A DNA stretch of 11,398 nt from Hepatocystis sp. ex Piliocolobus tephrosceles. Taxonomy: Eukaryota > Apicomplexa > Aconoidasida > Haemosporida > Plasmodiidae. Position 1 is the stretch's first letter; each line of letters starts with the position of its first letter. The position numbers and the translations under genes were made by a program. The stretch spans positions 1 to 11,398 of the forward strand of contig CABPSV020000421.1 of NCBI GenBank assembly GCA_902459845.2. The letters are read 5' to 3'. Under the pieces are notes generated by a model. That model searched no databases and was not told the DNA's origin. It saw only the letters and a program-made list of their open reading frames with translations. Below are positions 1 through 6,614 of the stretch, in pieces.

Positions 1-13
1 TTTTTTAATTAAT

Positions 14-15
<2 letters not shown>

Positions 16-55
<40 letters not shown>

Positions 56-63
56 TTTTTTTT
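16..63. repeat. Poly-T tract (38 T, one A, 9 T)
   Basis: An uninterrupted run of 38 T at 16-53, one A at 54, then nine more T to 63. Runs this long are typical of Plasmodium intergenic DNA. Exact length is uncertain in any assembly. Confidence 0.95.
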
Positions 64-221
64 GGTACAATATTGTTATATAAAAGCACATGCATATGTT
101 ATACGCATTTCAACATTACTTGTACTTTTTCAAAATAATTGTGAAGTTTTGTTTATATATTGCTAATTATTTTTTAAAGTATTTGTATATTGCAAAGGAA
201 AAAAACATATTCTATGGGTTA

Positions 222-223
<2 letters not shown>

Positions 224-266
<43 letters not shown>

Positions 267-303
267 TTTAAATTTAATTTTTTTTTTTTTTTTTTTTTTT
301 TTT
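224..303. repeat. (AT)n microsatellite followed by T-rich tract
   Basis: About 15 AT dinucleotides at 224-255 run into T8-9, a short TTAAATTTAAATTTAA segment, and a 26-T run at 278-303. Dinucleotide AT arrays next to T runs are common in Plasmodium promoters. No further function can be assigned. Confidence 0.9.
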
Positions 304-493
304 ATCATAATTTCAATAAAAAAAAAAAAATTTACTAATTTTTTTTATATTTAATAATTCTAAAAATTAAGTAGAACAAAAAAAGAGAAAAATTAAAAAA
401 AATATCAAGAGAAAATTCAGGTGAACAAATTAAATAGAAAAGAACGAGTAGTAATGATCAAGCAGGTAAAAGCAAGTATACAAGATTAAGCAC

Positions 494-494
<1 letters not shown>

Positions 495-542
<48 letters not shown>
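495..542. repeat. Poly-A tract, 48 nt
   Basis: Uninterrupted A run on the + strand about 180 nt upstream of the acetyl-CoA synthetase ATG. Together with the T run at 683-718 it brackets the 47-bp duplication. Confidence 0.95.
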
Positions 543-546
<4 letters not shown>

Positions 547-561
547 CAAAAAAAAACAAAT

Positions 562-655
562 ACCAAAAATAATAAGTGCCAAAAATAACAAGTGCCAAAA
601 GTGCAAAAACCAAAAATAATAAGTACAAAAAATAACAAGTGTCAAAAGTGCAAGA
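562..655. repeat. 47-bp tandem duplication in the ACS leader
   Basis: Two adjacent 47-nt copies (562-608 and 609-655) differ at four positions by eye. Each begins ACCAAAAATAATAAGT and ends in CAAAAGTGCAARA, and each contains a shorter internal echo (CCAAAAATAAYAAGTG). A third copy begins at 656 and breaks down after a few bases. The unit is not a multiple of three and the + frames are closed by stops (for example TAA at 666-668 in the ACS frame), so it is noncoding leader or promoter sequence. Confidence 0.85.
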
Positions 656-680
656 ACCAAAAAAGTAATTACCCAAACAA

Positions 681-682
<2 letters not shown>

Positions 683-718
<36 letters not shown>
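683..718. repeat. Poly-T tract, 36 nt, abutting the ACS start
   Basis: A 36-T run ends seven bases before the ATG at 726, with CTACACA between. If transcribed it puts a U36 run directly before the start codon. It could instead be the polypyrimidine tract of a leader intron (see findings). Confidence 0.9.
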
Positions 719-725
719 CTACACA

Positions 726-3107
726 ATGGATAAGCCCAACCATCATAATCCATTACATAAATCAGATTCAGGGAAACTGAATTTTATGGATATTGATGAA
801 AGTTTTTTTCTGCACAAGCATTCATATCCAATAAACGAATGTTATGGTAGTGATGAAAAAGAAATGGGTAAAAATAACCAATTAGGTGATATAAAAATGT
901 ATAAAGAAATGTATGAACAAAGTATTAAAAATCCTGAACCATTTTGGGGTGATTTAGCAAAAAAAAATTTAAGATGGAATCAATTATTTACTAAAGTATA
1001 TGTTGGTAAATTTAAAAAAGGAAATGTTAGTTGGTTTGTTAATGGTAAAATTAATGCATCTGATAATTGTATTGATAGATGGGTAGAAAAACATCCCTTG
1101 AAAACAGCTATTATATGGGAACAAGACATACCAAATAAATGTAAAAAAATAACTTATCAAAAATTATTAGAAGAAACATGTCGTGTTGCTAATTTATTAA
1201 AGTTTTATGGAGTTAAGAAACAAGATGTTGTTACAATTTATTTACCAATGCTTCCTGAATTAGTATATACTATGTTAGCATGTACTAGAATTGGAGCTAT
1301 ACATAATGTTGTATTTGCTGGTTTTTCTGCTAACAGTTTACATGAAAGAATATTAGACTCCAAGTCTAAAGTTTTAGTTACTTGTGATTTTGGATTAAGA
1401 GGAGGAAAATTAATTAAACTAAAACAAATTGCTGATGATGCTATGGATATGTGTAATTTAATAAAAATTTGTATTGTTTTTAAAAATAAAACAAAATTGA
1501 ATATTAATACAGATTGTGAAAAAAATAGTAATAATATTTGTAGTACTACTATTAACAATTTATCTAATAATATTGTAAGTAACAATAACAATATTTTTGA
1601 TAAAACACTACACCAAAGCGTGTTAAATACAATACAAGATAATAAGAAAGAAAAAAAACGAAACAATTCAATTAATTGTGAAAATAAAAGTAAATACGAA
1701 TTTGATACAAATTTATGTATATTGAAAGAAGGTAGGGATATAAATGGCTCAATTTCAATGAAAAAAATGAGACCTTATTGTCCTATAGAATATGTAGATA
1801 GTGAAGACTTTTTATGTATTTTATATACATCAGGCTCTACTGGAAAACCAAAAGGTGTTGCACATACAACAGCAGGATATTTATTATATGCATATACAAC
1901 TTGTAAATATATATTTAATGTAAATGAAAATGATATATTTGGTTGTGTTGCTGATATCGGTTGGGTTACAGGTCATACATATGTTGTATATGGTCCATTA
2001 CTAAATGGAATAACCACAATTATGTTTGGTTCTATTCCATCTTATCCAGATTGTGGTAGATATTGGCAATTAATAGAAACACACAAAGTAACACAATTTT
2101 ATGCTGCACCTACTGCACTTAGGGGTTTAATGAAACATGGTGATAGTTTTGTTGAAAAACATGATTTATCATCTTGTAAAGTATTAGGAAGTGTAGGTGA
2201 ACCAATAAATCCAGAAACATGGAGATGGTATTATAACATAGTTGGAAAAAAAAAATGTGCAATAGTTGATACTTATTGGCAAACAGAAACAGGTGGTATA
2301 GTTTTAGCACCAATACCAAAATTATTTAAAATGAAACCTGGGTGTGCTGGTCTTCCATTTTTTGGTATAGAATTAGAAATTTTAGAATCGAAAACATTAA
2401 AACCATTAACAGGTAATAATGTTTATGGTTTATTATGTATTAAAAGTCCATGGCCTGGTATGTTAAGATCTATATACGGTAATCACAATAGATTAATTAA
2501 TACTTATTTTTCATTGTGTAAGGATTATTATTTTACTGGTGATGGTGCATATAGAGATGAAGAAGGTTTTTATTGGATATCAGGTAGAATTGATGATACT
2601 TTAAATGTATCAGGTCATAGATTAGGTGCTGCAGAGATTGAACATGCATTAGTTCAACATAAATGTATTGCTGAGTCAGCTGTTGTTTCATATAAACATA
2701 AAATAAAAGGAGAAGGTATTTTATGCTTTGTTGTTAAAAAATGTGGAGACTTCAAAAATTATTCTGAAGAAAATGAAGTTTCTAAAAAAGTTCCTCGATT
2801 AACATTAAATTCAAGTATTATATCAACACATGATGTTAATACTAAATATACAGATGAAAGATTAAAAGAAGAACTTAAATTATTTGTTAGACAAGTTATT
2901 GGACCAATAGCTACACCTGATATTATTTGTATAGTACCAGATTTACCAAAAACAAGAAGTGGTAAAATTATTAGGAGAATATTAAGATGCATAGCTAATG
3001 AAATAGATAGCTATAGTGATCTAACCACTATATCCAATTACGAGATTATTGATACAATTAAAAAAATATATAAAGAGTGTAAAGAGAAGTCTGCGACTTC
3101 AGTATAA
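726..3107 (+). CDS. ACS: Acetyl-CoA synthetase (acetate--CoA ligase, AMP-forming)
   Basis: Activates acetate with ATP to acetyl-AMP, then forms acetyl-CoA. Known Plasmodium ACS supplies the nucleus and cytosol, partly for histone acetylation. No signal peptide or membrane segment is visible. The protein is 793 aa against about 650 in bacterial Acs. The N-terminal ACS domain (FWG and GNVSWF, about residues 60-110) precedes the AMP-binding domain. Visible motifs: nucleotide-binding loop TSGSTGKPKG (368-377); WVTGHTY (413-419) and GSVGEP (488-493), which line the acetate pocket; DTYWQTETGG (515-524), whose W518 matches the Trp that limits acyl size in Salmonella Acs; TGDG (604-607); hinge GRIDD (620-624); and PKTRSGK (741-747) with the catalytic Lys747. 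Parasite-specific Asn/Lys-rich inserts lie at about 253-345 and 672-710. ATG 726 is the first Met after an in-frame stop at 666-668; Met21 (786) is an alternative. The motif normally FYTAPTA reads FYAAPTA (458-464). Function is very secure, the exact N-terminus less so. Confidence 0.97.
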   Translation: MDKPNHHNPLHKSDSGKLNFMDIDESFFLHKHSYPINECYGSDEKEMGKNNQLGDIKMYKEMYEQSIKNPEPFWGDLAKKNLRWNQLFTKVYVGKFKKGNVSWFVNGKINASDNCIDRWVEKHPLKTAIIWEQDIPNKCKKITYQKLLEETCRVANLLKFYGVKKQDVVTIYLPMLPELVYTMLACTRIGAIHNVVFAGFSANSLHERILDSKSKVLVTCDFGLRGGKLIKLKQIADDAMDMCNLIKICIVFKNKTKLNINTDCEKNSNNICSTTINNLSNNIVSNNNNIFDKTLHQSVLNTIQDNKKEKKRNNSINCENKSKYEFDTNLCILKEGRDINGSISMKKMRPYCPIEYVDSEDFLCILYTSGSTGKPKGVAHTTAGYLLYAYTTCKYIFNVNENDIFGCVADIGWVTGHTYVVYGPLLNGITTIMFGSIPSYPDCGRYWQLIETHKVTQFYAAPTALRGLMKHGDSFVEKHDLSSCKVLGSVGEPINPETWRWYYNIVGKKKCAIVDTYWQTETGGIVLAPIPKLFKMKPGCAGLPFFGIELEILESKTLKPLTGNNVYGLLCIKSPWPGMLRSIYGNHNRLINTYFSLCKDYYFTGDGAYRDEEGFYWISGRIDDTLNVSGHRLGAAEIEHALVQHKCIAESAVVSYKHKIKGEGILCFVVKKCGDFKNYSEENEVSKKVPRLTLNSSIISTHDVNTKYTDERLKEELKLFVRQVIGPIATPDIICIVPDLPKTRSGKIIRRILRCIANEIDSYSDLTTISNYEIIDTIKKIYKECKEKSATSV

Positions 3108-3154
3108 TATATACAAGCATGTGTAAGGTATACACAAGCTTTACGCAAACGTGC

Positions 3155-3163
3155 ATATATATA

Positions 3164-3199
<36 letters not shown>

Positions 3200-3208
3200 T
3201 GTACGTAT
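3155..3208. repeat. (TA)n then (GTAT)n microsatellite in the ACS 3' region
   Basis: A TA array (about 3155-3172) passes directly into about eight GTAT units (3173-3208, one with a T-to-C change). It starts 50 nt past the ACS stop and so probably lies in the 3' UTR. In RNA it would present a run of UGUA cores, but none is followed by the AUA of a full Pumilio site. Confidence 0.9.
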
Positions 3209-3286
3209 CACCCATATTATATATGTTCGAAGTGACTACTATTAATATTTTTCAAAACCTATTATGAAGAATGCTATAAATTGATA

Positions 3287-3292
3287 AATAAA
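3287..3292 (+). promoter_or_regulatory. Candidate polyadenylation signal AATAAA for ACS
   Basis: AATAAA lies 180 nt past the ACS stop, followed by an A-rich stretch. The hexamer is frequent by chance at this base composition, so this is only a candidate for the 3' end. Confidence 0.3.
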
Positions 3293-3333
3293 AAAATTTA
3301 TACTATTTTGTTATTCCTGCACATACACATATA

Positions 3334-3334
<1 letters not shown>

Positions 3335-3370
<36 letters not shown>
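3335..3370. repeat. (TA)n microsatellite
   Basis: About 18 TA units without a clear interruption, between the candidate ACS 3' end and the 9-bp hairpin at 3405-3430. Confidence 0.9.
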
Positions 3371-3373
<3 letters not shown>

Positions 3374-3404
3374 GTATATTATTCAACATATTTATAAGCA
3401 CTCT

Positions 3405-3430
3405 TTATACTCTGGTGCTTTAGAGTATAA
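3405..3430. other. 9-bp inverted repeat with 8-nt loop
   Basis: TTATACTCT (3405-3413) and AGAGTATAA (3422-3430) are perfectly complementary around GGTGCTTT. The same segment can also pair AAGCAC (3397-3402) with GTGCTT (3415-3420), so two alternative hairpins exist. It may form in the ACS 3' transcript. A few such repeats are expected by chance in the window. Confidence 0.5.
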
Positions 3431-3465
3431 TGTTGTTTTTTCAAAATTTGAAGTGTTTATATTTC

Positions 3466-3560
3466 TTTTTTTTTTTTTTTTTTTTTGATGTATATATGTT
3501 TTATATCTTCTGTTTTTATTTTTATGTTTTATTTTTTGTGTTTTATTTTTTATGTTTTTA
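3466..3560. repeat. T21 run and degenerate T-rich repeat
   Basis: A 21-T run (3466-3486) is followed, from about 3505, by an imperfect array of TTTTATTTTT(A/G)TG-like units to about 3558. On the minus strand it reads as Lys/Asn-rich low complexity and is not a convincing exon. Confidence 0.7.
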
Positions 3561-3630
3561 TCATTAATACATGTATTAAAACCACCTTTGCCATAATAAA
3601 AATAGAAAAAGAAATATAAAATATTTAAAG

Positions 3631-3840
3631 ATATCATGGCACGAGTTCATATATGAATATACACATGTATGTACATAGCTAGTAACATAGTCCATTATTC
3701 AAGTAACCTGTTGGTTACTCTTTTTTTAAAGTGGTTTTGTCATACATTTATCAATAATTTTGTTCCTAATATTATTACACTCGAATGGGTGCGTAATTAT
3801 GTCACTGTTATGCATTTATTTTATAAACAGTGTTATTATA
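3631..3840. other. Higher-G+C island with hairpins; possible noncoding RNA
   Basis: Hand count gives about 28% G+C over these 210 nt, and 33% for 3631-3720, well above the flanks. It contains palindromes TTCATATATGAA (3646-3657) and TATGTACATA (3668-3677), then a 7-bp stem AGTAACC/GGTTACT (3702-3708/3713-3719) with a TGTT loop followed one base later by seven T. A stem followed by T resembles the end of a Pol III transcript on the + strand. I found no C/D boxes (no TGATGA or CTGA on +) and no tRNA fold. A 60-residue open frame from 3669 resembles no family I know. Possible transcript of unknown kind. Confidence 0.25.
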
Positions 3841-3860
3841 TTTATATATTCATTAATACG

Positions 3861-3887
<27 letters not shown>
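3861..3887. repeat. (TA)n microsatellite
   Basis: About 13 TA units closing the right edge of the higher-G+C island. Confidence 0.9.
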
Positions 3888-3891
<4 letters not shown>

Positions 3892-4130
3892 TGCATATTA
3901 TATATAATTAAATACTAAATACATTTCCATAATAAATGTAAGAGTTATTTGTATGTGCCTTTTTAAATAAACTAATATATAATATTACAAATCTAAAATA
4001 TAATATATAATTTTTTATTGTTGTACATTTTTATATTTACATATTTTAAAAGTTTTATCAAAACCAAAATATAACGTTATGGTGTAACGTTTGCTTTTTT
4101 TTTTTTTACCACTTATATAATTACTTTTTA

Positions 4131-4184
4131 TTATAGATTGTATATTATTGATTATTAATTATAGATTGTATATTATTGATTATT
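4131..4184. repeat. 26-bp direct duplication, 28-bp period
   Basis: The sequence beginning TTATAGATTGTATATTATTG occurs at 4131-4156 and again at 4159-4184, identical over 26 bases. The second copy ends inside the first units of the 7-bp array, so the duplication may mark where that array grew from. Confidence 0.85.
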
Positions 4185-4317
4185 GATTATTGATTATTGA
4201 TTATTGATTATTGATTATTGATTATTGATTATTGATTATTGATTATTGATTATTGATTATTGATTATTGATTATTGATTATTGATTATTGATTATTGATT
4301 GATTGATTGATTGATTG
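4176..4317. repeat. (TTGATTA)~17 array switching to (TTGA)5
   Basis: G occurs every seven bases from 4178 to 4297 (17 intervals), giving a perfect TTGATTA array. The spacing then changes to four bases for five units (G at 4297, 4301, 4305, 4309, 4313, 4317) before a 13-T run at 4318-4330. It is noncoding on both strands. A perfect array of this length is probably length-polymorphic between isolates. Confidence 0.95.
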
Positions 4318-4330
4318 TTTTTTTTTTTTT

Positions 4331-4920
4331 CTTTTTTAATTTATTAGTTTATACATTTATAAATAACTTTAGAGCATGATTCTATCTTCAAATAACTTTT
4401 TTTTTTTTTAAAACAAATCTTGATGTGATTTTATATGTATAATATCAAATTAGAAAAATAGTGTAAATATATCAACGCTTATGTATACACATACGAACAC
4501 CATACATATATATATCACTAACAAAAATACTAACATAATAGACTGTATCACAACTATTGTATACTATAATTTAAAAATTTAAAAACTTCATAAAGAATAA
4601 TACATATGAAACTGTACTTCACGATGTTTTCCATAAAAATCATAGCAAAAAAGTATATATACATATAAACCCATGTGTTAATGTATAAAATTCAACCTTA
4701 TCAATCAAAAAATTCTTACAAAAGTTATTGTCATACTACAACTATGCTAATGTTCTGTTTACAAATTGTCTTATACAAAATTAATAAGTTATGATTGTTA
4801 CTGTAAATTTTTTTTTTTTTTTTTATTCTCATATAAAATTAAGTTACATGTTATTTCTATATAAATAATTATCTCATGTTAAAATACGTGTCCTTTTGCA
4901 AAAAAAAAAAAAAAATGAAA
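4331..4920. other. Intergenic stretch without recognisable genes
   Basis: A+T-rich unique sequence with short homopolymers: T13 (4397-4409), T17 (4808-4824) and A16 (4900-4915). I see no open frame with normal amino-acid composition, no tRNA and no tandem array. Confidence 0.6.
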
Positions 4921-5045
4921 AACACAGTAATAACTTAATGGTCTCTAAATACGTACATATACACAATTCATGTAGGCGTGTAGAGTTTGCCTTTGTTTCT
5001 TGTAACCATTTTGTTCGTGTCAAAGCAAATTCATAACATGAATTA
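4921..5045 (+). other. Higher-G+C island that can fold into a rod; possible structured RNA
   Basis: Hand count gives about 33% G+C over 4921-5040, against flanks that are mostly A and T. Three nested stems are compatible with each other: outer AATTCATGT/ACATGAATT (4965-4973/5036-5044); middle GAGTTTG/CAAATTC (4983-4989/5026-5032, one G-U pair favouring the + strand); and inner TTTTG/CAAAG (5009-5013/5021-5025) around loop TTCGTGT. The inner and middle stems resemble the T arm and acceptor of a tRNA. There is no room for D and anticodon arms, and the near-invariant A58 is T, so it is not a functional tRNA. AGGC/GCCT (4974-4977/4989-4992) is a competing hairpin. Chance pairing is likely enough that this stays tentative. 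Confidence 0.25.
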
Positions 5046-5146
5046 CAACTCATTTAAATATTAAAAAGTGAAGAATAAATATAAATTAAAAATAAAAAAA
5101 AAAGTTCATATTTAAAATTTATATTTAAAAATCATAAGCAACTATT

Positions 5147-5149
<3 letters not shown>

Positions 5150-5191
<42 letters not shown>
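5150..5191. repeat. Poly-T tract, 42 nt
   Basis: Uninterrupted T run in the middle of the convergent spacer. Confidence 0.95.
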
Positions 5192-5367
5192 CTAAATTTA
5201 CACTGCATTTAAATAATACATATTCATTCTGTTCTTTAAAAAAAATAATACTGTTTTTTTATTTTTTTTTAATTTCATTTTTTTTATTATATGGATGCAA
5301 AATTTTTTAATGCTCGAACGTATGAACATGTATATACATATATATAAACACACAAACATATAATAAC

Positions 5368-5508
5368 ATAAACAAATATATTATAAAGAGATAAACAGAC
5401 ACATTATAAACAAATAAACAAATGTATAATAAAAACATAAACAAACACATTATGAACAAATAAACAAACATATAGTATAGGCACATAAACAAACACATAA
5501 TCACATGC
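5368..5508. repeat. Degenerate 46-48 bp repeat (ATAAACAAACACATTAT family)
   Basis: ATAAACA(A/G)ACACATTAT-like blocks begin at 5391, 5437 and 5485, with a weaker copy at 5368. Each is followed by (A/G)AACAAATAAACAAA, which gives a half-period near 23-24. On the minus strand this yields a long open frame of repeated Leu/Phe/Tyr/Cys/Val-rich text. That frame is a by-product of the repeat's lack of stops, not a gene. Confidence 0.7.
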
Positions 5509-5576
5509 ACAATATTCATATAAAAAAGAATACAATATGCACTGTCCACAAAATTTTTGTGTAAAAATATAACATG

Positions 5577-5674
5577 TATATATATATATATATATGAATG
5601 CATAGGTACGAAATAAGCAAAAATACATGGTACGTGTATGTAGAGACGCACCATGTGTATGTACATAAAGTAGC

Positions 5675-5727
<53 letters not shown>
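5577..5727. repeat. Two (TA)n arrays around a short unique segment
   Basis: TA arrays lie at 5577-5595 and 5681-5727, the latter about 23 units. The segment between them (about 5600-5670) is unique and moderately G+C-containing, without a recognisable gene. Confidence 0.9.
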
Positions 5728-5731
<4 letters not shown>

Positions 5732-5771
5732 AATTGCGGTTAGCACAATTTTTACAATTTTTACTATTTAC

Positions 5772-5789
5772 ACGATTTTTATCGTTTTT
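5772..5789 (+). other. Short ACGAT hairpin followed by T run
   Basis: ACGAT (5772-5776), a four-T loop and ATCGT (5781-5785) are followed by TTTT. The stem has only five pairs, so it is weak support for any terminator-like role. Confidence 0.25.
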
Positions 5790-5880
5790 ATTTTTCATCA
5801 TTACAGTGGTTATTATCATTAGTGTTTTCATTATCATTATATGTGTATGTTATTTTCTTCTTACTTTTCTTTTTTTTTTC

Positions 5881-6105
5881 TTAATATTTTATTTCTTAAT
5901 ATTTTATTTCTTAATATTTTTTTTCTTAATATTTTTTTTCTTAATATTTTTTTTCTTAATATTTTATTTCTTAATATTTTTTTTTTTAATATTTTTTTTC
6001 TTAATATTTTTTTTCTTAATGTTTTTTTTCTTAATATTTTTTTTCTTAATGTTTTTTTTCTTAATATTTTTTTTCTTAATGTTTTTTTTCTTAATATTTT
6101 TCTTC
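5881..6105. repeat. 15-bp minisatellite, 15 copies
   Basis: Fifteen consecutive units of TTAATATTTT(A/T)TTTC fill exactly 225 bases. Early units vary at one A/T position; one unit (5971) has C to T at the end. From about 6001, units with TTAATA and TTAATG alternate regularly, giving a 30-bp higher-order period. Because 15 is a multiple of three, frames stay open on both strands (Phe/Leu/Asn/Ile on +, Lys/Asn/Ile on -). A short TTC/TGC-rich stretch (6101-6126) links it to the T run. Confidence 0.95.
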
Positions 6106-6124
6106 TTCTGCTTCTGCTTCTTCT

Positions 6125-6126
<2 letters not shown>

Positions 6127-6209
<83 letters not shown>
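6127..6209. repeat. Poly-T tract, 83 nt
   Basis: The longest homopolymer in the window, uninterrupted as given, next to the 15-bp minisatellite. Its length should be treated as approximate because sequencing and assembly are unreliable over such runs. Confidence 0.9.
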
Positions 6210-6421
6210 CTCATGCGTACGTATGTTCACGTATGCATATGTATATGCACATATATATATAAACTACTGATATTATATTACAATAAAATATGTTATTTTT
6301 TTTTATTTTTAAACAAATCCTATATGTTCGCTTTTTAAGCAGTCTCTCTACACGTATGCCGCGTACTAAAATCTTCCATTATCAGTATTCTACAACGTAC
6401 CACCAAAGAATAAGTTATATA

Positions 6422-6558
6422 CTACATTTATTTGTATAAATATATATATACTACATTTATTTGTATAAATATATATATATATACTACATTTATTTGTATA
6501 AATATATATATATACTACATTTATTTGTATAAATACATATATATATACTACATTTATT

Positions 6559-6563
<5 letters not shown>
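6422..6563 (-). promoter_or_regulatory. Five-copy repeat with AATAAATGTA units; candidate transportin polyadenylation region
   Basis: Copies start at 6422, 6451, 6484, 6515 and 6548, spaced 29-33 bp by variable TA spacers. All contain CTACATTTATT, which on the transportin strand reads AATAAATGTAG: the polyadenylation hexamer AATAAA overlapping a TGTA core. Four copies also form a 6-bp hairpin ATTTAT-TTGT-ATAAAT; the fifth loses its right arm to TA repeats. The copies lie about 80-215 nt past the transportin stop, a sensible 3'-UTR distance. The repeat is certain; its role in 3'-end formation is inference. Confidence 0.55.

Positions 6564-6613
<50 letters not shown>
6561..6613. repeat. (TA)20 followed by (CA)n
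   Basis: TA dinucleotides run from 6561 to 6600 and pass into CA units to 6613. The tract ends 26 nt from the transportin stop codon, at the start of its 3' UTR. Confidence 0.95.

Positions 6614-6614
<1 letters not shown>

Larger units (their letters stand above)
1..725. other. 5' intergenic/leader region of the acetyl-CoA synthetase gene
   Basis: There is no supportable protein or RNA gene here. The stretch is built of T and A homopolymers, an (AT)n tract and a degenerate A-rich repeat, listed separately. A TATA-like TATATAAAAG lies near 75-84, downstream of a 10-bp palindrome ACAATATTGT at 67-76, but in DNA this A+T-rich such matches are expected by chance. The region probably holds the promoter and transcribed leader. 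Poly(dA:dT) tracts are known to exclude nucleosomes, so they may keep the promoter open; that is inference. Short reading frames across it consist of homopolymer translations and are not genes. Confidence 0.7.

Noticed and set aside
1238..1666. Antisense frame inside acetyl-CoA synthetase
   Set aside because: It is a shadow of the sense coding strand, with hydrophobic composition expected from reverse-complemented Asn/Lys codons.
3564..3579. Perfect 16-bp palindrome TTAATACATGTATTAA
   Set aside because: At this base composition about two palindromes of this size are expected in the window by chance, and nothing else supports a site.
3392..3637. Minus-strand 81-aa frame with a GKGGFNTC segment
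   Set aside because: Most of it is Lys/Asn low complexity and a poly-Lys run. No family is recognisable and no credible exon partners are seen.
3669..3911. Plus-strand 80-aa frame with about 60 residues of ordinary composition
   Set aside because: No recognisable domain, it ends in (TA)n-derived Tyr-Ile, and an internal T7 and hairpin fit noncoding DNA better. The region is kept as a possible RNA island instead.
4983..5033. Functional tRNA gene
   Set aside because: Only 51 nt between acceptor-like ends, no D or anticodon arm, and T instead of the near-invariant A58.
5368..5508. CRISPR-like or regularly spaced repeat
   Set aside because: Copies are degenerate and contiguous without unique spacers, in a eukaryotic genome; it is an ordinary minisatellite.
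5307..5837. Minus-strand frame of 176 aa with Tyr/Ile and Cys/Val-rich text
   Set aside because: It is derived from (TA)n and the degenerate 46-48 bp repeat; two overlapping frames are equally open, which points to low complexity.
5861..6230. Minus-strand Lys/Asn/Ile repeat frames resembling Plasmodium repeat proteins
   Set aside because: Both exist only because a 15-bp repeat keeps every frame open. Nearly a third of each is poly-Lys from the homopolymer, with no non-repeat domain.
5734..6338. Two long + strand open frames (165-178 aa) rich in Phe/Leu/Asn/Ile
   Set aside because: They are translations of the 15-bp minisatellite and the 83-T run in different frames; composition is unlike any protein and no start or family supports them.
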